Part shown: piece by piece, positions 1 to 7,492 of the stretch
Layout: each line of letters begins with the position of its first letter
Position numbering within the stretch: position 1 is the stretch's first letter
DNA from: Pseudomonadota bacterium
GTDB taxonomy: Bacteria; Pseudomonadota; Alphaproteobacteria; Rhizobiales; Devosiaceae
DNA: 16,544 nt
Direction of reading: 5' to 3'
NCBI GenBank assembly: GCA_023390785.1
Contig: JAEWCE010000115.1
Coordinates: forward strand, 1-16,544
Translations under genes and position numbers: made by a program
Notes under the pieces: generated by a model
What the model was told of the DNA's origin: nothing
The model's input: the letters and a program-made list of their open reading frames with translations, nothing else
The model's database searches: none

Positions 1-1
1 G

Positions 2-64
2 TTCGCAGGCGTGCTGGCCGTGGCGGTGGTCGGCTATGCCATCAAGTTGATGCTTGGACACTAG
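2..64 (+). CDS. C-terminal end of an unidentified, probably membrane, protein (partial)
   Basis: An open frame enters from the left edge and stops at TAG (62-64), leaving 20 codons. The residues are almost all small or aliphatic (FAGVLAVAVVGY, then AIKLMLGH), which looks like a last transmembrane helix followed by a short cationic tail. Its stop lies only 7 bases from the stop of the convergent cysNC gene. In related genomes a TauE/SafE-type sulfite or sulfate permease beside cysDN would make sense, but 20 residues cannot identify the family, so that is only a guess from context. Confidence 0.5.
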   Translation, partial: FAGVLAVAVVGYAIKLMLGH

Positions 65-71
65 GGCAGCG

Positions 72-1985
72 TCAGATGGAGTAGCTCGGTCCCCAGCCGA
101 AGACGCGCTCGAACAGCTCTTCGGCCATCTTCTCGGGCGTCTCGGTGGCGCCGTGCAGCACGATCTCGGCGTGCTCGGGTGGCTCGAACGGGCTGTCGAT
201 GCCGGTAAAGTTCTTGATCTCACCACGCCGCGCCCGGGCATAGAGGCCCTTGGGGTCACGCGCCTCGCACACGGCGAGCGGCGTATCGACATACACTTCC
301 GTGAAACTCACATCGCCGGCGATCTCGCGCGCCAGCCGCCGCTCGTTGCGGAACGGCGAAATGAACGAGACCAGCACGATCAGCCCTGCATCCGCCATCA
401 GCCGCGCCACCTCGGCGACGCGGCGGATGTTCTCGACACGCGCCTCCTCGGTGAAGCCGAGGTCCTTGTTGAGCCCGTGCCGCACATTGTCGCCATCGAG
501 GATGTAGGCGTGCTTGCCCTCGGCGGCGAGCTTCTTTTCGACGAGGTTGGCGACGGTCGACTTGCCGGACCCCGAAAGTCCGGTGAACCAGACGATTGCC
601 GGCTCCTGCCCCTTCATCTCGGCGCGCACCTTGCGGTTCACGTCGAAGCTCTGCCAGCTCAGATTCTGCGCCCGCCGCAGGCCGAAATCGATCACCCCGG
701 CGCCGAGCGTCGCATTGGAGATACGGTCGATCAGGATGAAGCCGCCGGTCAGGCCGTTGCTGGCATAGGAGTCGAAGGCGATCGGCTTGTCGGTGGCAAT
801 GGTGAGGGTACCGACCTCGTTGAGCTCCAGCGTCCTGGCGGCGCTGTGCTCGAGCGTGTTGACGTTGGTCCGGAACTTGAGATCGGTGATCGTCGCCGGC
901 ACCTGCTGCGTACCGAGTTTGAGCAGGTACGACCGGCCCGGTATGGCCGGCTCCTCGTTCATCCAGATCATCCGCGCCTGGAACTGGTTGGAGAACTCCG
1001 GTGTCTGCCCGGGGTGGGCCAGCATGTCACCGCGCGACACATCGATCTCACGATCGAGGACCAGCGTCACGGCTTCCCCGGCAACTGCTTGCTGCAGGTC
1101 GCCGTCCATGGTGACGATGCGCGTGATCTTCGCCGGCTTGCGCGACGCGGCCACCAGCACGTCGTCGCCGACCTGGACGATGCCGGACGCCACGGTGCCT
1201 GAGAACCCACGGAAATCGAGGTTCGGCCGGTTCACCCACTGCACCGGAAAGCGCAGCGGCTTGCCGGCTCGGTCGGATGATACCTCGATGCTCTCGAGGT
1301 AGGGCACGAGCTGCGGCCCGCGATACCACGGCATCGCCGCGGAAGGCGCGAGGACGTTGTCGCCCTTGAGCGCCGACACCGGGATGGCCACCAAGGTCTC
1401 GAAGCCGAGGTCCTTGGCGAAGGCCCGGTACTCGGCCTCGATCGCCTTGAAGACATCGCCGTCGTAGCCGACGAGGTCGATCTTGTTGACCGCGAGCACC
1501 ACGTGCTTCACGCCGATCAGGCTGAGGATAAAGCTGTGCCGGCGGGTCTGCGTCAGCACGCCCTTGCGTGCATCGATCAGCACGATGGCGAGCTCTGAGT
1601 TCGACGCCCCCGTCGCCATGTTGCGGGTATACTGCTCGTGCCCGGGCGTGTCGGCGACGATGAACTTGCGCTTGTCGGTCGAAAAGAACCGATAGGCGAC
1701 GTCAATGGTGATGCCTTGCTCGCGCTCGGCCACCAGCCCGTCGACCAGCAGCGAAAAGTCGATGCCCTCGTCACCGACCTGGCGGTTGCGGCTCTCCTTG
1801 CGCAGGCTCGCAAGTTGGTCGTCGAGAATGAGCTGGCTGTCGTACAGCAGCCGGCCGATCAGCGTCGACTTGCCGTCATCGACCGAGCCACAGGTCATGA
1901 AGCGGAGCAGGCCCTTGCCTGTCTGCTGTGCGAGCCACAGATCGAGATCGGTGTCGGCCGAGCGGATGGGAGCAGAGGCGTTCAT
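72..1985 (-). CDS. cysNC: Bifunctional sulfate adenylyltransferase subunit 1 / adenylylsulfate kinase (CysN-CysC fusion)
   Basis: A 637-residue cytoplasmic fusion protein. The N-terminal EF-Tu-like GTPase (about 1-440) drives ATP sulfurylase with CysD: P-loop GSVDDGKST at 33-41, switch I GITIDVAYR near 91-99, DTPGHEQY at 112-119 and NKID at 167-170. The C-terminal APS kinase (about 460-637) phosphorylates adenylylsulfate to PAPS: P-loop GLSGSGKST at 469-477, DGDNVRHGL near 498-506 and the FISPFRNER segment at 541-549 holding the expected phosphoacceptor Ser. The NodQ/CysNC arrangement is well known in rhizobia. The ATG at 1985 shares one base with the cysD stop (TGATG), which indicates translational coupling. 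A TTG one codon upstream is possible but less likely. Both domains look intact. Confidence 0.97.
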   Translation of the reverse strand: MNASAPIRSADTDLDLWLAQQTGKGLLRFMTCGSVDDGKSTLIGRLLYDSQLILDDQLASLRKESRNRQVGDEGIDFSLLVDGLVAEREQGITIDVAYRFFSTDKRKFIVADTPGHEQYTRNMATGASNSELAIVLIDARKGVLTQTRRHSFILSLIGVKHVVLAVNKIDLVGYDGDVFKAIEAEYRAFAKDLGFETLVAIPVSALKGDNVLAPSAAMPWYRGPQLVPYLESIEVSSDRAGKPLRFPVQWVNRPNLDFRGFSGTVASGIVQVGDDVLVAASRKPAKITRIVTMDGDLQQAVAGEAVTLVLDREIDVSRGDMLAHPGQTPEFSNQFQARMIWMNEEPAIPGRSYLLKLGTQQVPATITDLKFRTNVNTLEHSAARTLELNEVGTLTIATDKPIAFDSYASNGLTGGFILIDRISNATLGAGVIDFGLRRAQNLSWQSFDVNRKVRAEMKGQEPAIVWFTGLSGSGKSTVANLVEKKLAAEGKHAYILDGDNVRHGLNKDLGFTEEARVENIRRVAEVARLMADAGLIVLVSFISPFRNERRLAREIAGDVSFTEVYVDTPLAVCEARDPKGLYARARRGEIKNFTGIDSPFEPPEHAEIVLHGATETPEKMAEELFERVFGWGPSYSI

Positions 1986-2896
1986 CAAAAGTACCCCTCC
2001 TGCTTCTTCTTCTCCATCGAACCGACGCTGTCGCTGTCGATCAGCCGCCCCTCGCGCTCGGACGTGCGCGAGGCCTGCATCTCCATAATGATCGACGGAA
2101 GGTCGGCCGCCGTCGAGCGAATGCCGCCGGTCAGCGGATAGCAGCCGAGCGTGCGAAAGCGCACCATTTCTTCGCGTGCGGTCTCACCCGGCGCGAACCG
2201 GAAGCGCTCGTCGTCCACCATGATCAGCGTGCCGCTGCGCTCGACCACCGGACGCTTGCGCGCAAAATAGAGCGACGGGATCTCGATCTGCTCAGCGTAG
2301 ATGTAGGTCCATACGTCGAGCTCGGTCCAGTTTGAGATCGGAAAGACACGCATGCTCTCGCCCGGCGCGAGGCGCGTGTTGAAGAGCCGCCAAAGTTCGG
2401 GGCGCTGGTTCTTGGGGTCCCAGGCGTGCTGAGCGTTGCGATGCGAGAAAATGCGCTCCTTGGCACGCGACTTCTCCTCGTCGCGCCGGGCGCCTCCGAT
2501 GGCCGCATCATATCTGCCGGCATTGAGCGCCTGCCGCAGAGCCTGCGTCTTCATGATGTCGGTATGTCGCGCTGAACCATGGTCGAACGGATTGATGCCG
2601 GCGGCGATGCCCTCGGGGTTGGTATGGACGATCAGGTCGAGGTCGTGCTCGCGTGCCATGCGGTCGCGAAACGCAATCATTTCGCGGAACTTCCACGTCG
2701 TGTCGATGTGAAGCACCGGAAATGGAATGCGGCTGGGAAAAAAGGCCTTGCGCGCCAGGTGCAGCAGAACTGAGGAGTCCTTGCCGATCGAATACATCAT
2801 CACCGGCCGTTCGAAACTTGCCGCCACTTCGCGGAACACCTCGATGCTCTCGGCTTCGAGGGCCTTTAGATGGCTGAGCGGCTTGGCTTCGGTCAT
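1985..2896 (-). CDS. cysD: Sulfate adenylyltransferase subunit 2 (CysD)
   Basis: The catalytic subunit of ATP sulfurylase. It is a PAPS-reductase-fold N-type ATP pyrophosphatase that makes adenylylsulfate from ATP and sulfate together with the GTPase CysN. The PP-loop SIGKDSS is at 36-42, preceded by the family-typical N-terminus with the LEAESIE segment at 13-19; GGARRDEEKSRAKER near 134-148 and the FPISNWTELDVW segment near 185-196 are also characteristic. I chose the ATG at 2896, giving 303 residues and matching E. coli CysD (about 302). The frame extends 12 codons further to a TTG at 2932, but those residues have no family resemblance. No strong Shine-Dalgarno is visible before either start. 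It is first in a two-gene operon with cysNC and diverges from the cysteine synthase gene across 165 bases. Confidence 0.97.
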   Translation of the reverse strand: MTEAKPLSHLKALEAESIEVFREVAASFERPVMMYSIGKDSSVLLHLARKAFFPSRIPFPVLHIDTTWKFREMIAFRDRMAREHDLDLIVHTNPEGIAAGINPFDHGSARHTDIMKTQALRQALNAGRYDAAIGGARRDEEKSRAKERIFSHRNAQHAWDPKNQRPELWRLFNTRLAPGESMRVFPISNWTELDVWTYIYAEQIEIPSLYFARKRPVVERSGTLIMVDDERFRFAPGETAREEMVRFRTLGCYPLTGGIRSTAADLPSIIMEMQASRTSEREGRLIDSDSVGSMEKKKQEGYF

Positions 2897-3061
2897 GGCC
2901 GGGGAAATACGCTTTCGGCCCGAGACGGGCAAGCAAGCAAAACGCGCCGCGGGCAGCCAGACCGAATGTCGTTTCTACTGCGGGCCGCGAAAGCAGAAAT
3001 CGTATACCGATTGGGGCTTTAGGGCTTGTTCCTGAGATTGTGCCTTCTTACAAGCCCATCC
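2897..3061. promoter_or_regulatory. Divergent intergenic region cysD / cysteine synthase with a 15-bp inverted repeat
   Basis: These 165 noncoding bases must carry the promoters for both sulfur-assimilation transcripts, since neither gene has another upstream space. The clearest element is an inverted repeat at 2998-3012, AATCG - TATAC - CGATT (5-bp arms, 5-bp spacer), about 50 bases before the cysteine synthase start. Just 5' of it, 2974-2997 has a looser dyad (TTTCT...AGAAA). I could not pick convincing -35/-10 pairs. The position suits an operator for a shared sulfur regulator such as a CysB-like LysR protein, but the sequence is not a textbook T-N11-A box, so the regulator is unassigned. 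Confidence 0.4.
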
Positions 3062-4111
3062 ATGAGCAAGTATCGCGACGTTCTTTCCGCCATTGGCAAC
3101 ACACCTCTGATCCGTCTCAACCGGGTCTCCGAGGAAACCGGCTGCGAGATCTGGGGCAAGGCGGAATTCCTCAATCCGGGCCAGTCGGTAAAAGACCGCG
3201 CGGCGCTGTTCATCGTGCGGGACGCGATGGAAAAGGGCCTGCTGCGCGCCGGAGGGACCATCGTCGAGGGAACGGCCGGCAACACCGGCATCGGCCTGTC
3301 ACTTGTCGCCAATGCCCTCGGCTTCAAGTCGGTGATCGTCATTCCCGACACCCAGAGCCAGGAAAAGAAGGACGCGCTGACCCTGTTCGGCGCCGAACTG
3401 ATCCAGGTGCCCGCCAAGCCCTACAAGAACCCGAACAACTACGTGAAGCTCAGCGGCCGGCTTGCGCAAAAGCTCAATGCCGAGCTGCCCAATGGTGCCA
3501 TCTGGGCCAACCAGTTCGACAACGTCGCCAACCGGCGTGCCCACATCGAGACCACCGGTCCGGAAATCTGGGAACAAACGCAGGGCAAGATCGACGGCTT
3601 CATCTGCGCCGTCGGGTCAGGCGGCACGCTGGGCGGCGTCTCCATGGCGCTCAAGCAGCGGAACAGGAACGTGCAGATCGGCCTCGCCGACCCCGAGGGC
3701 GCAGCACTTTTCAACTACTACGCCCATGGCGAGCTCAGATCGTCGGGCAACTCGATCACGGAGGGCATCGGCCAGGGCCGCATCACCGCCAACCTTGAGG
3801 GTGTCGAAGTGGATCACGCTTACCAGATCCCCGATGGCGAGGCCCTGCCCTATCTGTTCGACCTGCTGGAGCACGAAGGGCTTTGCCTCGGCGGCTCGTC
3901 GGCCATAAACATCGCGGGCGCCGTGCGGCTGGCGCGGGAACTGGGGCCGGGCAAGACCATCGTGACCGTGCTCTGCGACTACGGCAACCGCTACCAGAGC
4001 AAGCTTTTCAACCCCGAATTCCTCAAGTCCAAGGGCCTGCCGGTTCCGCATTGGCTTGAGAGCCCCGAAACAGTAGATTGGCGCGCCGTCGTTGAACCCG
4101 ACCCCGCCTGA
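3062..4111 (+). CDS. cysK: Cysteine synthase (O-acetylserine sulfhydrylase family)
   Basis: A PLP fold-type II enzyme of 349 residues, expected to convert O-acetyl-L-serine and sulfide to L-cysteine. Visible motifs are IGNTPLIRL at 11-19, the Schiff-base lysine K44 in QSVKDRAA, the substrate loop TAGNTGI at 71-77, the phosphate-binding loop VGSGGTLGG at 184-192 and the pyridine-nitrogen serine in GLCLGGSSA near 273-281. It is longer than E. coli CysK (323) because of a C-terminal extension ending in a PHWLESPETVDW segment, as in the longer alphaproteobacterial and eukaryotic-like forms. The start is the ATG at 3062. A 12-codon upstream extension to a TTG lacks homology-like features. Its TGA overlaps the ATG of the cardiolipin synthase gene (TGATG). 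A related beta-replacing enzyme such as cystathionine beta-synthase is less likely, since no regulatory domain is present. Confidence 0.92.
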   Translation: MSKYRDVLSAIGNTPLIRLNRVSEETGCEIWGKAEFLNPGQSVKDRAALFIVRDAMEKGLLRAGGTIVEGTAGNTGIGLSLVANALGFKSVIVIPDTQSQEKKDALTLFGAELIQVPAKPYKNPNNYVKLSGRLAQKLNAELPNGAIWANQFDNVANRRAHIETTGPEIWEQTQGKIDGFICAVGSGGTLGGVSMALKQRNRNVQIGLADPEGAALFNYYAHGELRSSGNSITEGIGQGRITANLEGVEVDHAYQIPDGEALPYLFDLLEHEGLCLGGSSAINIAGAVRLARELGPGKTIVTVLCDYGNRYQSKLFNPEFLKSKGLPVPHWLESPETVDWRAVVEPDPA

Positions 4112-5559
4112 TGCTGAGACTCGAGAGCTGGCTCGTTGAACTGCTCCCCTACCGGGGCATTCTCTACTGGCTCTTTGCCGCCAACTACATTCTCGCAATC
4201 GGCTTCGTGGTCAGCGAGATTTTTCGCTCGCGCACGTCGCAGGGCTCGATCGCCTGGATCATCACACTGCTGATCCTGCCATTTCCGATGACGCTGATTT
4301 ACGCCGTGTTCGGCATCAAATCGTTCGACGACTATGCCGCGGTGCAAACCCATTCGGGGCGTGTGCTGCGGCGGGTGCGCGCCAGCCGACAGAAAATCCT
4401 CGACCAGCCTTCCGCCGAGGAATTCCCGGTCCTGACCAACGTCTCGCAACTGCCTTTTCTCAAGGGCAACGAGGTCGAGCTGCTGATCGATGGTGAGGCG
4501 ACCTTCAACTCGATGTTCGAAGGTATCAGCCGCGCCACCGAGACACTGCTGATCCAGTTCTACATCATCCACGACGATGAGCTCGGCCGCGAATTCGCCG
4601 AGCGGCTGATCGAACGCGCCAAGGCAGGCGTAACGATCTACCTGCTCTATGACGATGTGGGTAGCTTCTGGCTCCCCCGCGCCTACAAGCAGCGCCTGCG
4701 CGACGCGGGCATCCGCATTCACGGCTTCAACCACCGGCACCGCTTCCTGCGCATGCTGGGACCGACGCGCATCCAGTACCGCAACCACCGAAAGATCGTT
4801 GTCGTCGATGGCAAGGAGGCCTGGATCGGCGGGCTCAACGTCGGCGATGAATATGTCGGCCGCTCAAAGGTCTTCGGCCATTGGCGCGATACCCATGTGC
4901 GCTTCAAGGGCCCGGCGGTGCTGGCGGCCGAGCTGAGTTTTCGCGAGGACTGGCAGTGGGCGACGGGCGAAGAGATCACCGGCCTGCCCACGACCATCGA
5001 GACCGCCGGCGACCAGTCGATGCTGATCATGCCGACAGGTCCCGCCGACGAGCTCGAAAGCTGCGCCATCGCCTTCGATGACGTGATCGGCCAGAGCCAG
5101 AAGCGGCTATGGATCGTCAGCCCCTATTTCGTGCCGGATTTGTCGATGGAGACGGCGCTGTTCGCCGCGCAGATGCGCGGCGTCGACGTACGAATCCTCA
5201 TCCCGGAAAAGCCGGACCACAAGATCGTCTGGCTGGCCAGCATCGCCTACGCCAACCGCATGGTGCACCACGGGCTGGACATCTACCGATATCCGAGCGG
5301 CTTCCTGCACCAGAAGGTGATCCTCGTCGACGACAAGATCGCCGGCGTCGGCACGGTGAATTTCGACAACCGGTCGTTTCGGATCAATTTCGAGATCACC
5401 ATGTGGTTTACCGGCGAGCAGATGATCAGGGACGTCGAAAAGATGCTGCGCAAGGACTTCAACGACGCCAACAAGGTTGAACGCGTCGTACCGGGGTCGC
5501 AGGGTGTGGTGATGCGCTTCCTCGCCCAAGCGGCGCGGCTGTTGTCCCCGATCCTGTGA
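4111..5559 (+). CDS. cls: Cardiolipin synthase (phospholipase D superfamily)
   Basis: A 482-residue membrane enzyme that condenses two phosphatidylglycerols into cardiolipin and glycerol. Two N-terminal transmembrane helices (about 14-36 and 45-68) precede two PLD catalytic halves. The first HKD motif is H226-x-K228-x4-D233 (HRKIVVVD), followed by IGGLNVGDEY; the second is H400-x-K402-x4-D407 (HQKVILVD), followed by GTVNFDNRS. Spacing and length match E. coli ClsA (486 residues). Translation is probably coupled to the cysteine synthase gene by the TGATG overlap, and the AlaX gene follows after 7 bases, so all three look co-transcribed. Nothing appears truncated. Confidence 0.96.
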   Translation: MLRLESWLVELLPYRGILYWLFAANYILAIGFVVSEIFRSRTSQGSIAWIITLLILPFPMTLIYAVFGIKSFDDYAAVQTHSGRVLRRVRASRQKILDQPSAEEFPVLTNVSQLPFLKGNEVELLIDGEATFNSMFEGISRATETLLIQFYIIHDDELGREFAERLIERAKAGVTIYLLYDDVGSFWLPRAYKQRLRDAGIRIHGFNHRHRFLRMLGPTRIQYRNHRKIVVVDGKEAWIGGLNVGDEYVGRSKVFGHWRDTHVRFKGPAVLAAELSFREDWQWATGEEITGLPTTIETAGDQSMLIMPTGPADELESCAIAFDDVIGQSQKRLWIVSPYFVPDLSMETALFAAQMRGVDVRILIPEKPDHKIVWLASIAYANRMVHHGLDIYRYPSGFLHQKVILVDDKIAGVGTVNFDNRSFRINFEITMWFTGEQMIRDVEKMLRKDFNDANKVERVVPGSQGVVMRFLAQAARLLSPIL

Positions 5560-5566
5560 GGCCCAG

Positions 5567-6280
5567 ATGACCGAGTACGTGTTCCGCACCGACAGCTATC
5601 TGCGCACGCTCCCGGCCCAGGTGGTCGAGCTGACGCCAGATGGCGGCATCGTTCTCGACCGCACGATCTTCTACGCCGCGTCCGGCGGCCAGCCCAACGA
5701 CACCGGCAGGATCGTCGCGACCGATGGTCGGGTGATTCCGATCGCAAGCGTGGTGCATCCGGAGGGGGACAAATCGCGCATCGTGCACGTCCCTGCCGAC
5801 GGCGCACCAGCACTCGCAGCAGGCGATGCGGTGACGCTCGAGATCGACTGGGACCGCCGCTACCGGCTGATGCGGATGCACACCGCGCTGCACCTGCTGT
5901 CGGTGGTGTTCCCCTTCCCCGTCACAGGGGGCTCGATAGGTGAAGACAAGGGTAGGCTCGACTTCGACATGCCCGAGATACCCTCGGATTTGCCTGCCCT
6001 CGAAGCGCGGCTCAACGCCATGGTCTCGACCGCCCATCCTGTGAGCGAGCAATGGATTACCGACGCCGAAATGGCCGCCAACCCCGGGCTCATCAAGACC
6101 ATGAAGGTGAAGCCGCCGATGGGCCAGGGCCGGGTGCGGCTGATCCGCATCGGCGACGTCGACCTGCAGCCCTGCGGCGGCACGCATGTCGCCAACACCT
6201 CCGAGATCGGGCCGCTCAAGCTCGGCAAGATCGAGAAGAAGGGCGCCCAGAACCGGCGCGTGGCGCTGCTCTTCGGATGA
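5567..6280 (+). CDS. alaX: AlaX-type alanyl-tRNA editing protein (trans-editing hydrolase)
   Basis: A freestanding homolog of the alanyl-tRNA synthetase editing domain, 237 residues, that hydrolyses mischarged Ser- (or Gly-) tRNA(Ala). The N-terminal beta-barrel part carries the family's FYAASGGQPNDTG segment near 35-47. The zinc/catalytic site is present in both parts: H105-x3-H109 (HTALH) and C203-x3-H207 (CGGTH). There is no aminoacylation or C-Ala domain, so it is an editing factor and not a broken alaS. Length fits the AlaX-M/II class. The start ATG follows the cardiolipin synthase stop by 7 bases, and the TGAGG around that stop supplies a modest Shine-Dalgarno. It is the last gene of the cysK-cls-alaX run and converges on the SBP gene at 6330. 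Confidence 0.93.
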   Translation: MTEYVFRTDSYLRTLPAQVVELTPDGGIVLDRTIFYAASGGQPNDTGRIVATDGRVIPIASVVHPEGDKSRIVHVPADGAPALAAGDAVTLEIDWDRRYRLMRMHTALHLLSVVFPFPVTGGSIGEDKGRLDFDMPEIPSDLPALEARLNAMVSTAHPVSEQWITDAEMAANPGLIKTMKVKPPMGQGRVRLIRIGDVDLQPCGGTHVANTSEIGPLKLGKIEKKGAQNRRVALLFG

Positions 6281-6329
6281 AATCGGTCTGCGCGTAAGTC
6301 CGATCAGGCCGCCAACTCACCGATCCGCG

Positions 6330-7394
6330 CTAGAATCCGCCGACGCCGTCCGTATCGACGTTCGGGGCGTAGATCAGCCCGCCATTGCTCCACAGCGCAT
6401 TCTGCCCGCGCGCCACCCCGGCGCCGGTACCCGGCCCGAAATTGCGGTCGAAGATCTCGCCGTAATTGCCGACCGCGGCGATGACATTGCGGATGAAGAA
6501 ATTGTCGAGTCCCAGCGACGCACCGAAATTTCCCTCGAGCCCGAGCAGCTTGCGGATGCGGTGCGTCTTGGCGGCGGTGAGCGATTGCGCGTTGAGCGAT
6601 GTGATGCCCGCCTCCTCGGCATCGATCAGGGCATAGGCGGTCCATTGCACGATCTTGAACCACTGGTCATCGCCCTGCCGCACGACCGGACCGAACACCG
6701 ACTTGCTGATACGCTCGGGCAGGATGCGCTGGCTGCCCGGATCGTCCATGTTGCGCCGGATGGCGTTGAGCCACGAGGCCGGCGCCGACACCGCATCGCA
6801 CAGCTGCTTGCGGTAGGCCACCGCAAGATCCTCGCGGTCCTCGTACAGCACCTCGGTGTAGCTGGCCTGGTTGACGAAGGCGAACTCGCGCAGATTGGCG
6901 ACCTGGTCGGACTGGTCCAGTACGCAGACCCGCAAATTGTCGAGCTGATACGCCGAGACGATGTTGAGCGCCTGGGGCACCATGAAGGCCTGGCCATCGT
7001 AGAAGATAGGCGCGACGTAGCTGGCGCCATAGCGGGTATCGCGCCGCATCGTCCAGTCGGCGTCGCGGGCCACGAGGTCGACCTCGCCGGTCTGCAATTC
7101 GGCAAAGCGCGCATCGCCTGAAAGCGCGCGGAATTCGAGTTTGCTGGGGTCGCCGAACACCGCAGCCGCGACGGCCCGGCAGAAATCGACATCGAAGCCG
7201 GTCCACAGCCCCTGCGTATTGACCTGTGCGAAACCCGGCAAAGGATCGCTACCGGCGCAGATGAGGTGTCCGCGCGCCCGCACCGCCGCCAGCGTCGGCC
7301 CGTCGACGGCTGGCGTCTGCGCTGCGACCGGGCCTGCCAGCAGCAGCATGCCGAGCAGGACGAACAGTGCTCGTCGCGCGAACGCCAAACCCAC
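6330..7394 (-). CDS. Divergent AapJ-like amino-acid ABC transporter substrate-binding protein (third SBP)
   Basis: A periplasmic binding protein of the AapJ/BztA branch, 354 residues. A signal peptide (FARRALFVLLGMLLLAG, cleavage near VAA|Q, residue 25) precedes the family landmarks TGFDVDFCRAVAAAVFGDP, WTMRRDT, FYDGQAFMV, GDDQWFKIVQWTAYALIDAE and AVGNYGEIFDRNFGP. It is atypical where the ligand should be held: the alpha-amino-contact Asp of the two sibling SBPs (SD and TD sequence contexts) is Pro near residue 205 (DAVSAPASWL), and the GT(T/D)T loop is replaced by DQSDQ. The C-terminus ends DTDGVGGF instead of the usual GGIQY-PPI tail. I chose the GTG at 7394 because AAGGAG lies 9 bases upstream and it gives a compact signal peptide. 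An ATG at 7424 or a GTG at 7430 would add 10-12 basic residues. It lies 98 bases after aapP. Ligand unknown. Confidence 0.88.
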   Translation of the reverse strand: MGLAFARRALFVLLGMLLLAGPVAAQTPAVDGPTLAAVRARGHLICAGSDPLPGFAQVNTQGLWTGFDVDFCRAVAAAVFGDPSKLEFRALSGDARFAELQTGEVDLVARDADWTMRRDTRYGASYVAPIFYDGQAFMVPQALNIVSAYQLDNLRVCVLDQSDQVANLREFAFVNQASYTEVLYEDREDLAVAYRKQLCDAVSAPASWLNAIRRNMDDPGSQRILPERISKSVFGPVVRQGDDQWFKIVQWTAYALIDAEEAGITSLNAQSLTAAKTHRIRKLLGLEGNFGASLGLDNFFIRNVIAAVGNYGEIFDRNFGPGTGAGVARGQNALWSNGGLIYAPNVDTDGVGGF

Positions 7395-7403
7395 CCGCAC
7401 TTG

Positions 7404-7409
7404 CTCCTT
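7404..7409 (-). promoter_or_regulatory. Shine-Dalgarno AAGGAG deciding the start of the third SBP gene
   Basis: On the minus strand AAGGAG ends 9 bases before the GTG at 7394. The alternative upstream starts (ATG 7424, GTG 7430) have no purine-rich element in front. This is the basis for preferring the shorter product. Confidence 0.5.
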
Positions 7410-7467
7410 GCTGCGTCGGCACATCTTCACCCGCGCGGCGGGACGGTCAAGGCGCCCCGGTGCCGCG

Positions 7468-7492
7468 GACTCGCCCTGAGCGGGCCAGAGTC
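7468..7492 (-). promoter_or_regulatory. Intercistronic stem-loop immediately after aapP
   Basis: Directly after the aapP stop (7493-7495) the minus-strand transcript can fold as GACTC-TG-GCCC-GCTCA-GGGC-GAGTC: a 5-bp outer and a 4-bp inner stem with a 2-base bulge and a 5-base loop. No T-run follows, so it does not look like an intrinsic terminator. It could protect the 3' end of the transporter message or partly separate the downstream SBP gene. A promoter-like CTTGACC lies just downstream at 7445-7451, so the third SBP may also have its own promoter. Confidence 0.45.

Noticed and set aside
54..1202. Long plus-strand open frame (382 codons) opposite cysNC
   Set aside because: It is antisense to the highly conserved CysN and CysC domains, its translation is rich in R, G, H and D with no recognisable domain, and it has no RBS. 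It is a GC-rich shadow frame.
2897..2932. TTG start for CysD at 2932
   Set aside because: It adds 12 residues absent from the typical CysD N-terminus and has no RBS; the ATG at 2896 matches family length.
6281..6329. Bidirectional terminator between alaX and the third SBP gene
   Set aside because: Only a weak dyad (ATCGG at 6282-6286 with CCGAT at 6300-6304, 13-base loop) and no T-run on either strand.
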